Source of the DNA: Ichthyophonus hoferi
Taxonomy: Eukaryota; Opisthokonta; Ichthyosporea; Ichthyophonida; Ichthyophonidae
Reading direction: 5' to 3'
Assembly (NCBI GenBank): GCA_002751075.1
Contig: NAOQ01000094.1
Location: forward strand, 2,327-37,654
DNA length: 35,328 bases
The notes beneath the pieces are model-generated. The model did not search any database, was not told the origin of the DNA, and saw only the letters and a list, made by a program, of their open reading frames with translations. The translations under genes were made by a program, and so were the position numbers. Positions within the stretch are counted from its first letter, which is position 1; each line of letters begins with the position of its first letter. Shown piece after piece: positions 1-9,700 of the stretch.

Positions 1-83
1 AACATTAATAATTAAATATCACACATATCTAGTTACCATATTTACTATATTGCAAAAAGAATTTGACTTAGAATCCAATATAG

Positions 84-493
84 TGGAATGATTCGGAGGG
101 TCAAAATTTCCTCACTTGTGTGAAGTAAGTTCTTGTCATCGCATTCCGTATACTGAACTGCAATCGCGGTATATTGAATCCCTATTCATACTCTCTTTCT
201 TAAGATAATTAATTATTTTTATTTTTATTTTTCTAATCGGAAGCCAGCAGATAGATCTGGTTTATCAATATTTTTCCCCTCCGACTCTGTCTAAAACTGT
301 TCCTTTTATACATTTGCTTTACTGCCAGTGCTAACTTTTGGTTAACACCTATGTAGCTTAGATGGAAACAGTCATAAATATTCTAGTTGACTAATACAAA
401 TTTTTTTTCTTTTTCAGAGACCCACCAGAGATATCTGATCCAATCTCAACAAGGTTATACTACTACTGTTTCCTTATTTGGATGGCACATTAG
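84..493 (+). CDS. 3' end of an unidentified gene (two terminal exons, 5' part off the left edge)
   Basis: Two exons are visible, 84-124 and 418-493. The first follows an AG at 82-83 and ends at a GTAAGT donor at 125. The second follows a strong polypyrimidine tract with TTTTCAG ending at 417. The first exon leaves two bases (AA) and the second begins with A, giving a Lys codon, so the frame is continuous to the TAG at 491-493. The spliced tail has about 38 residues: a WNDSEGQNFLTCVK segment, then DPPEISDPISTRL, then the aromatic and hydrophobic end YYYCFLIWMAH. I do not recognise the family; the last residues could be the edge of a membrane segment. The support is splice signals plus phase only, with no homology. 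Confidence 0.45.
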
Positions 494-639
494 TCCTAAT
501 GTAAACGCTTGCAAATTGTGCATTGATAAATTAATTTAGACTACGTTCTTGTAACATAAAGGTATAAGCTGTAACAAAACAAACATTGAGCGCTTTAGTT
601 CCAACTCGATTATTAATTTCTCTTGACACTGAAATTATA

Positions 640-2085
640 GCAGTCTTTGGATTGCTTGTGATTGTGATTTTTGATCAAAAAATTTGGTTGTAAGAGTTTA
701 CACCACAGTCCGCCACCTGACATTCGTCATTGTCTGGGCAATGTCTTAACAAAAGACAGGGCAAATTATGGTTACTCTGTATTTTATCATTATAACTATA
801 TATTACCCACCTTCCTACTCCTGTGGTTTTTCTCAGTGGAAATGATAGGCAACGTTTTATTGGCGAAATTTCATCAAAATAAACCAAACTCGGGCATTGG
901 ATATCATATATCTTCAAATAGAAAATCCTCATCAAACCATTGCAACCGTATCTTATCACAGACTTTGGGAGCTATGTGAATTAGTAAATTGGCGGCTAGT
1001 ATTTAAGATTATATGCATGTATATTTAATTACTCTAACTGATTTAGTTCGAACAAGTATAATACGTCACAATGATTTCTTAATTTATTAATCATTCGCCT
1101 TAGTATCCAATTTGAATCCTTTTTAATTATTACCTGCTATCAATCATATTTTTTATTTTTTTAACTAACCTGTTCAATAATAGAGAAATTATAATGAAAT
1201 AATGATTAAGATTGAGATTAACTCCTACATACCGTATTATATTAGGTATATAGTTTGATTCAAACTCAGTCTCACCACATCACATATATTTAGAATAGTA
1301 TAGAATTACTACTGATGCTGAAAACTGGGCTTCCACTTTTGTTAAAGCTCCAGTCCGCCACCTGACATGGTCATTATTAGGGTAATCTCTTAAGTTATAG
1401 ACAGTTTGCTTATCCTGTATATATATGTTTGCCGTTTATACATTTATTGAGCTTACCAAGTAGGGACGCCCATCGATCAACGTGATAAAAATAATGATTT
1501 GACATAATTGGAAAATATTAATATATTTTAAATATCGTAATTGATACCGTTAGTAAAACCTGTGCTTATTGGTCAATGAGATGAGGAAATTGCTTTCCGA
1601 ACAAACGGCAAGACATCATGCTTATTTCTATCTATCCCTGGGTGGAATAGAATAGTGTGAAAATATCTACCGGAAGCCGCACATACGCAGTCAAATATAG
1701 CTGGATGTAAAATACAGGCAAAGCAACTCTACGTTTATAAGTATATGACTAAATAATGCCAAGTTCTACAGAATTCTATATAAAAAATGCTATGCGCAGA
1801 AAATATAGAACAATTTTGACTGACAGATTCAGAACATCAGCTTTGTAGAGATACTAAATAAGGGAAATCCGATTTTTATTCAAAACTCTCCGCTTGCATT
1901 AGTCGGCCGCCTTCCTAAACTTGGGCATGCTAAATATAATTACTACATCAGCTGAAATCGAAAATAGAAGTTGTGATACAGGAATATCAAAATATACTTC
2001 AGCATATAGATACAAATCGTGACTGAGCTAAAGATATTCTAGCCATGCCATCTCACTACATGTAATAATAAATCGTGCAAATCGT
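640..2085. repeat. Decayed repeat family, block 1 (copies A and B)
   Basis: Two diverged copies of a unit of about 640 bp. The recognisable core, beginning GTCCGCCACCTGACAT, occurs at 709 and again at 1352. Each core is preceded by TCAGTCTCACC-like sequence and a run resembling TTAGAATAGTATAGAATTA. Copy B has a different tail from copy A, containing ACCAAGTAGGGACG near 1457 and CTTCAGCATATAG near 2000; the same tail ends block 2. No coding capacity or clear terminal repeats are seen. The rest of the span is plain AT-rich sequence. Boundaries are approximate. Confidence 0.7.
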
Positions 2086-2645
2086 GTATGATTTAATTAA
2101 TATTCTTAAGGTATGCAAGAATCATCATAAACCTTCAATACTTCAACTCTATTTACACTCATAGTACGTGATACTTTTGCTTGATTAATTAAAAACTGTT
2201 AATTAATTGGTTAAAAGTTAATTTCATCTAACCAAATACTAAATGGCACTGTGCATTTATAGTAGCCCATTGATTAGCTAATAAATACATGAATATCTCA
2301 GATAGTTAAAGCTAGATTATTAAAAAACGTTAAGCATACGCAGCAACGAGTTTATTCCACTGGGTTGCGCATTTTGAATTTAATGTTATAAATCTTTGCT
2401 ATTCCCACTATTGCTTTTTTCTTTTCATTTTGGCTATTGGGATGTTAGTTTTAATTTATATTTATGTGTATGCTTACATATTTTTATGGGTATATTATCG
2501 TATAGTGATCAAACATACTTTATATTGCAGTCTAGTTAGCTACAACCACTTCAATATTAAAAAAAAAAAAACAATATGAAATTAAACATTCCGATGCAAG
2601 ACAAGAAACCGGTTTAAATAATTTCTCATAGGTTTCCAAATATAT

Positions 2646-2651
2646 TTTATT
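2646..2651 (-). terminator. Possible polyadenylation signal of the secreted-protein gene
   Basis: AATAAA on the minus strand, about 135 bases downstream of the stop codon of the gene at 2786-3238. The hexamer is expected often by chance at this AT content, so only its position supports it. Confidence 0.3.
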
Positions 2652-2785
2652 ATGACTTGGCAGTTAACAACAGTAATAAAACTGTCCTTTGTTTAGGCCA
2701 CAATAAAGTATAATATATTAATATACTGCACGCAGACTGCTTTGATATTGACAGAGAATTTGGAGTATAAATGGTTATTTGTATT

Positions 2786-3238
2786 TTACTGTACTTTGAC
2801 TTTGTATTCTTCGTGGTCGACAGTAATTACCAAGAAAATATTATCTGCACCTATTTTAGCAACGGGGCCTATGCATTCGCCACTATAACCACTAGGGGGA
2901 TTATGAGACCAATATGGATCTTTATCGCGGCAAAGTGCATCTGTGAAACGCTGAAAGGTGATCCCTTTCCTATATATGTCGTAATATGTTATCTCGTAAA
3001 ATTTGAGATTTTGTGTAGGCATCTGGACGCACTCGCCAAAATTAACTGGAAAGCAGTTCTTATCAACTTTAGGTGGCATACTACAGTCTCTCGACCACAC
3101 GTAGGGACAGGCCATTCCCGTAAAGACCACATCGTTGGGCACATCTTCGGGTGCATTTTCGTTAACCATTCTGTCGACAGATGTCACGACAGCAGAGGCA
3201 AATACAGCGAGAGTACCCAATACAAAAAGGCCAAGCAT
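2786..3238 (-). CDS. Small secreted cysteine-containing protein, family unknown
   Basis: An uninterrupted 150-residue frame from ATG at 3238 to TAA at 2786. Residues 1-17 (MLGLFVLGTLAVFASAV) form a typical signal peptide with a likely cleavage after ASA. The mature part has six cysteines: two in the stretch GMACPYVWSRDC, then KNC, GEC, ALC and GEC, an even number that fits three disulfides. There is no second membrane segment and no GPI-like tail. Composition is clearly less AT-rich than the flanks, which argues for selection. A TATA-like CATATAG lies about 40 bases upstream of the ATG and a candidate poly(A) signal follows. The gene is intronless, unlike its neighbours. It sits between two blocks of the same repeat family. 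I do not recognise the fold; a secreted effector, venom-like or extracellular-matrix protein are all possible. The 158-codon frame on the other strand (2771-3247) is its shadow. Confidence 0.6.
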   Translation of the reverse strand: MLGLFVLGTLAVFASAVVTSVDRMVNENAPEDVPNDVVFTGMACPYVWSRDCSMPPKVDKNCFPVNFGECVQMPTQNLKFYEITYYDIYRKGITFQRFTDALCRDKDPYWSHNPPSGYSGECIGPVAKIGADNIFLVITVDHEEYKVKVQ

Positions 3239-3499
3239 GTTAGCTGATTTTCAGTGACCAAAACTTAACTAAAAAAACTATATGAAAAAAACAAGAAACA
3301 CTATATTAACCATTACACGGTGTGAGGGCGATAGATATATACCTGTTATCCTGCTAATCAGTGCGGTCATTCGCCAATTTAACTGGTGTGATTTCATTCA
3401 TGGTGATCAGGTGCTCGGTTTTAATTCAAGACAAATCTATTTAACCAGTTTATTTATAACAAGATAAAATCAACATCGTAACTCCGGTATCAAAATGCT

Positions 3500-5230
3500 C
3501 AGGTTGTTTGGAATATATGTAATCCGTTACAATGATTCCTAGTTTATTTATTTATTTGGTTTTATTAGAATATCAAAGGCATTCATTTGATTTAATATTG
3601 GCTATTACGCAATACTAAGTTTTGTTACAAGATTATCAGAATATTATATATTATTTAGCTAACAAGCACAATAATAAACCAACTAGTAATAAACCTACAT
3701 AGTAATGACTTACATTAACATTCACTCATTTATACCATAGGTACACAGTTTGATAATAATTCAGTCTCACCAAATCACATGTTCCGAATAGTATAAATTA
3801 ACCATTGTGCGATTGAGACGGGGATTATAGTTTTGTTTACAATATAGTCCGCCACCTGGCGTTTGTCATTGTCACAGCAATAGCTCAAGACAATGACAGA
3901 AAATTATGATTATCCTGTATTTCGCTGTTTTACTATAATTATCCATCTTTCTAGTCCTACAGTTTCATCCTGTAGTAATTATAGACACTTTCCCCGGAAA
4001 ATTTACATTCAAATAAAGAAATCCTTAAGTATCCTCCAATATAAAATGTCTGTTTAACCATTACAATCGTATGTTATTGTAAACGGTTATAAACGTTTGG
4101 GGGTATATGAAATACTATATTAGCAGATAATAGATTATATATATAGCTAATTACACTAACTGAGTTGATTGATATCAAACCTACGTAATAATGAATAGGA
4201 TTGAGATTAGCCCTTACATATTTTATTTTAGTAAGTTCACAGTTTGATTCATATTCAGTCTCACGGCACCACATATTTAGAATTGTTTAGAATCACGACT
4301 GCCACGGAGACTGGCCTTCTGGTTTAGTTTACACTATAATTTATCATTGGACGCGCGTCATTATAACAACAACGGCTTAACATAAACAAAGTGCAAGTTG
4401 TGGTTACTCTGAATTTTACCATTATATCCTGTGGAAACGATAAGTAACTTTTCCGTGGAGAAATTGGTCTAAAATGAAGAAATCCATTATTAGCATCAGA
4501 TACCCTATACTCTCAAATAAAAAACCCCCATTAAACCATTACAATCGTATTGAATTAGAGCTATTTTTAGATATATGGTTTTATAGATTAGTATTTAGTA
4601 GAGAAGATAACATATATATGTAGCTAAATTACACTAACTGTTCTGGTTGAAGCATATAAAATACATTACAATAATTCCTTGATTTCTTAATCATTTGTCC
4701 TAGAATATTAAGTACATTATTTTTAATTATTACCTGTTATTAATCATATTTCCTGCTGGTTAGCTATTAGCTAACATACACAATAGAAAAATTATGAATC
4801 AAACCTACGTAGTAGTGACTGATTGAGATTAACATCTATATACCATATTCTATTAGATATGCAGTTTGATTCAAATTCAGTCTCAACGCATGACATGTAT
4901 TTAAAATAATATAAAATTAACACTGTCGTTGAGACTGAGTTTTGGGTTTTACTGACACTCTGATCCTGCACCTGACATCATTATCTGGATAACGCATTAA
5001 GATATCGAGCTCGCCAAGTAGGGTACATTTATTGATTAACATGATATGCACAATGATTTGATATAATTGGATCATATAAATACATTCTAAATCTCTGATA
5101 ATTACAATTACTACACAGGCTGAAAGCAAAAATAGTAGGATTTCAAAATATACTTTAGGATAAACATGCAAAGTGTCACTGAGATAAATTTTTTATAACT
5201 ATGTCATCTATCCACATGTAGTAAAGAGTT
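3500..5230. repeat. Decayed repeat family, block 2 (half copy plus copies C, D, E)
   Basis: The same family as 640-2085. The array starts with the second half of a unit (3500-3800, TTACAATGATTCCTAG onward). Core sequences follow at 3847 (GTCCGCCACCTGGCGT), about 4338 (degenerate) and 4965 (CTGCACCTGACATCAT), so the spacings are about 490 and 627 bp. Each copy ends with TTTGAT...TTCAGTCTCA (3750, 4241, 4862). Copy E ends with the tail also found in copy B (CGCCAAGTAGGG near 5013, ACAATTACTACA near 5104), but lacks about 350 bp of it. No coding region is seen in the block. Confidence 0.7.
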
Positions 5231-6524
5231 GGATATAACAACATTCGAAACATTTTACGCATTTATAATAATATGGGATAATTAAATCTAGATAAGGATA
5301 AATAGAAAGAAAACTAAGCATTGGCGCTTGCCAATAGGATATCCAATTTTCGCTAAGATAGATATATATAGTTAGCTACTCCTTTCTTGGATCTTAAAAT
5401 GACGCATGTTACTCAACTAGTTCGGCCAAAGTTTGTGAGATTTATTTAAATTACGGGTATCTATATATAATTACCAATCAAAAGTCCTCTTTCAGATAAA
5501 ACGATAAAAAAATGCGGTACATGTAAATTAATCGGAAATCGGGATCCGAGCGAGGAAATTAAATTAGGAACAACATGGAAACTGCGATTTCGTTCCCGAT
5601 TGAACTGATTTTTAAAATTTTGCTCTCCAGGGAGCTACCGCCCCCAAACTCCTGCTTTTCCTATTTTTTTTTTTTACTACTTTCTAACCATATTCTAAAA
5701 CTTAAACCCTAAAACCTAACCTAAATCTTAGATAATATTTTTTATTTATATAGGCGATTTAGACGCCAAATTGCAAGCAGAAAAATAAGGATATTGTGTA
5801 TGGCCTTTGTTCAGTGTCACTACATAATCGAAAGTCACCATTGTATCTCCCGTATAATCTTTTTCACTTACTAAGTATAGTGTTACATATATAATACTTC
5901 AAAATCCAGTATTAATTAATCAGATAATTATAGCTACAATAGCTTTGCTTATGTTGTATACGTAGCTATATTTGACAAGGTCAAGAATGATGATTCCCTT
6001 GAGCTAGGAAATTTCCATGTCAAACCACTGAGCATATTGAACAGTTAAGGAGTAATTGCACTTGTTCCTATGTAATTGCTGCTAAAATAATATACCAATT
6101 ACGATGACAAGTATATAAGTGTTCAAACATAAAATTACATTGATACCTTACATATTAAATTCAAGAATAACCTCATACTGAAGTTCTAATATAAATTTAG
6201 AAATTTAGAGCAACCTTAACAAGAATATATATACATATATACAATGAGGAATTTGTAATGGTTTTCTTCCTCTACTAGTATATATATATAGTAGGTATTA
6301 TATAGCTGACATATAGGGAAAAAAATTAATAACCTTCACATATAATATGAGAGTATATGGCTTTGACTAAATCACTTATGATGAGTGTGATAATAGAACG
6401 CTGCCTCACATTACAACATATGGAAAAGTAAAATTAATCGTTTTTAGTAGTGTTTCAAACGGCAGCATCTTAGGCCTATCAAAGAACTTTTAACTACTTC
6501 TATCTTCCCGAGAAAGACCACAGT
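5231..6524. other. Intergenic, no gene recognised; a GC-richer patch and a telomere-like run
   Basis: Between repeat block 2 and the 3' end of the F-box/DTW gene. At 5530-5665 there is a patch distinctly richer in G+C than its surroundings (GGGATCCGAGCGAGG, GGGAGCTACCGCCCCC) with no open frame. At about 5701-5725 a run of CCCTAA, CCTAA units resembles degenerate telomere repeat. A copy of a dispersed repeat follows at 5785-5990. The remainder is AT-rich sequence in which I see no signal. Confidence 0.5.
5785..5990. repeat. Dispersed repeat, copy 1 (second copy at 10885-11080)
   Basis: Shares an ordered series of matches with 10885-11080: TTCAGTGTCACTA versus TTCAGTATCACTA, AATCCAGTATTAATTAAT versus AATCAGTATTAATTAAT, then TAGCTATATTTGACAA versus GCAACTATATTGGACAA. 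Both copies lie on the plus strand. The element has no coding capacity. Similarity beyond these limits is weak. Confidence 0.6.
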
Positions 6525-6585
6525 ATGATTGCTACAATACCTATTAAAACCATTGTGCTCTCAGCCTCGGTTGTTGTTGTCTATT
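6525..6585 (+). other. Candidate first coding exon with a signal peptide (unconfirmed)
   Basis: ATG at 6525 opens 20 codons and one base before a good GTAAGT donor at 6586. The peptide MIATIPIKTIVLSASVVVVY looks like a signal peptide. I could not find a matching downstream plus-strand exon, and the segment lies where the 3' UTR of the minus-strand F-box/DTW gene should be. It may be chance. Confidence 0.2.
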
Positions 6586-6797
6586 GTAAGTTTATATCAA
6601 AGTCAATATGAATAGCGATTTCCATTTAACATCAATCATAATGTTTTGTGTTGGGGTGTGTAATTTTAATTTACATGTTAACTAAACATATATATGAGTT
6701 GAATTTCATATCCAACACCTCAATACATCCAAGTGCAGAAAATCAATCTTTGGTACAACACATGAAAACCCGTTGTTATGATTAAAGTAGACCATCC

Positions 6798-9700
6798 CTA
6801 TGTCAATTTCAGTTTGTGTGGGTAGCTCCGATCGTTCTGATCAACAATACTAAACTCTGCCATTTCCTTGTGTTCTACCGTAGGAAAAGTTTTCCGTTTA
6901 GGGTTAAATTCTTTCTCAAATTGTTTTTGCTGGTCCACAAGTTGACGTAAGATCTTACATAAGGGCTGTATGGAAGCACCAGTAGCAAGGAGAAGGATTC
7001 ATGATTAAATATCAGAATAATAAGGGGTCTATTATCTTGGGACACACAGCTATAAATAGAAAAGAGGAGAGAAATAAAGGGAGATAAAGAGAACAGGATA
7101 TAGAGTGCACTATAACAAGCATCGATATGTATGCATACAAATAAATAAACTATGAGAGGGAGAGAGATGAAAAGAAATGTGTATAAAAACAAAATATTAA
7201 ATGTAATAGTGACAGAAACATTGAGAGTGTGCTAAGAGAGGAAATATATACCTTCATAAATACGCTCTCATCACCCCATTGCAGGCTGCCAACAATTTGT
7301 CCTACGGCCTCCGCAGTTGACAGGCATCCTTTCTTAGGCTGATGCTTCAACTCGCCATATATACTGTGAGCTTCATTGGCTACCACCTGTGTACATATAT
7401 ATAAATAAAGGTACACCCAAGACATGCAATGCATAAGTATTAATATGTAACTGACACATGATTTAAGGTATATATTATACATATCTAATTACATGTTGCT
7501 ACGTAGACCATTCAAGTCAGCACACTGTCTATCAAGCATATTGACATCCCAGACACGCTCAACTAATCGAAGGTAACCTAAATAATTACGCATATTAATT
7601 GATAGATAACCATCAATCTTTTAAGACAATAAAATTATTTAGCATTAACTAATGCACTAAAGTATCAATAAATACAGTCAAAGATATCACCAGTGCAAAA
7701 ATATTGCAAATTTGAAGACACATGTTGTAAAACAAATAAAAATTCATATACTGCTAGGATAAACCAGTCAAGGTAATAAGGATCATCATTTATATCTCTA
7801 TAAACCCTCATATCATCAGTTACACAGATAACCATCAAGATAATGTAATGTTTCTAATTTAGTAATCTACAATTAATTATTAGATGTATGAACAATAGTT
7901 GTAAATTAATAGCATACTTATGTCGTATCACATCATAATACACGAGCTTGAGGTCAGACCAGGCATGTAATGTGAACCTTCTCACTATGCAGAGCAAGAT
8001 TGCAAGAAAGATCATAGGAAAGATAATTTTAGTAACCCATACCAATGTCTATATATGTATAGAAAGACATTATAAGTATATTGTATACCTGTGAGACTTT
8101 ATGCAGTCGAGGATTCCAACGCCAAATGAAATGCGCCATTCTCCAGGATCCATCCACAGCAATCACAGTGTGAACTGTAGAGAGAAGGAAGGGTAGAAAA
8201 ATAATTTATATTAGAAATTATTTCTTAAGCTTTACGTGTTATAGAAGGAATCCTTGAAACGACATAAGATAACATTCAGTATTCTAAAATACTTCAATTA
8301 GGTAATTTATATCAATAGATACGTTTCCAGAGAGAAACAAAAGTGCACAGACATCGATATGAATCTACAATGAAGGTATCCAGTCACTTTAGTCTCTTGT
8401 ATACATGCCATGTACAACATGTCACTAAATATGCAGTTACTTCCCTCAAAATATAGATATTTTCTATAGTACAAGAGGTTTCCCATTGGCCCCCACAGAT
8501 CCCATTCATATTTGGCAGTATTTTCCGTATTGGTTATTCTTATAAATATATATCTTCTTCTTAATAATAAATACATCATGAGATATATATAGAACATAAA
8601 AATAAGGTAGGGAGCGACAGAGAGCTTGTATAGAAAGAGGAAAAAGAAAACGATGCAATTCAACATTTTTCTACCTATTTAGTACCTGCAATAATATATA
8701 TGCATCGTTACATAGTTATTCGTTTTACACTTATCACAATAGCAGAGTACTATTTTACCGGTCGCCCAAAATGAAAAGTAAGAGCAAAATTTAACACATG
8801 TTAAAACCAAAACAAATATATTCAAAGAAGAATAAATATATTTAAAGATCGAGAGTACTGACATAACTTACCAGGGCGCGGTAATTGATGTGATGACGAC
8901 GACGGAGTACCATTGAGTTTTAAACGATCGTTTTGATTGGCTATATATTCGTGAATTGTGGTAGCGCGAGGACCAGGAAATAATAGAACCGTATGGGGAT
9001 CTTCGAGAGCAGCATCGAGTACTGATTGGGTGCATGTCATATATCATGTCCAACCCTATTCATCCATATATATCTGTCTATTTGGTCAGAGGTGTTCATA
9101 TATAGTATAATAAGAACCATATAAGGTTCAATTCATAACCTTCCATCATTCATTGTATTCTATCTAGAACATATACAACATATGTTACGTTTGAAAAGGT
9201 AGTCATATAGTATTTATTTACGGTTAATGATTGATCTATTTATAGAATAAATAGATAGAGGTTCTGTATTATAAGTACAATAAGTATTTAAAAAGAGATG
9301 AAGATAGAGAAGAAAGACGGACAAATTAAAAAAATACAGCAACAGGAAAGAATAAAAAGAAGAAAATGCCCACAACGTAACAAAGAACATGCATGCAGAT
9401 ATATCTTGATAAATAATGTTAAATATAAGCAGCCAAATAAGATGATATATATATATATTATATAATAATCAAAAGAAATTGCGGGGAAAGATACCTGGAA
9501 ATATTCCAGCACTAAAATCCCTGCTCACAAGAACGTCACAATGGGTTGACATAAGTTCCAAGAGCTTAACAGTACCTATACAGTATTGTTCGTTGGGATG
9601 CTATGGTGGAATAAGAGTATAGGGAGAGAAGGAAAGACCTACCAAAAGAAATGAGATTGAGAAGAAAATGGTGTTAAGAATAAAAGAAAAAAAAAGAAAA

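Noticed and set aside
2771-3247. 158-codon plus-strand frame
   Set aside because: It is the antisense shadow of the signal-peptide protein on the minus strand and has no sensible start or domain.
5983-6040. TGATGA and CTGA boxes suggesting a C/D snoRNA
   Set aside because: The spacing is too short, no terminal stem is visible, and the region is intergenic.
6875-7192. 105-codon minus frame over the end of the DTW gene
   Set aside because: It runs in a different frame from the spliced last exon and is mostly intron.
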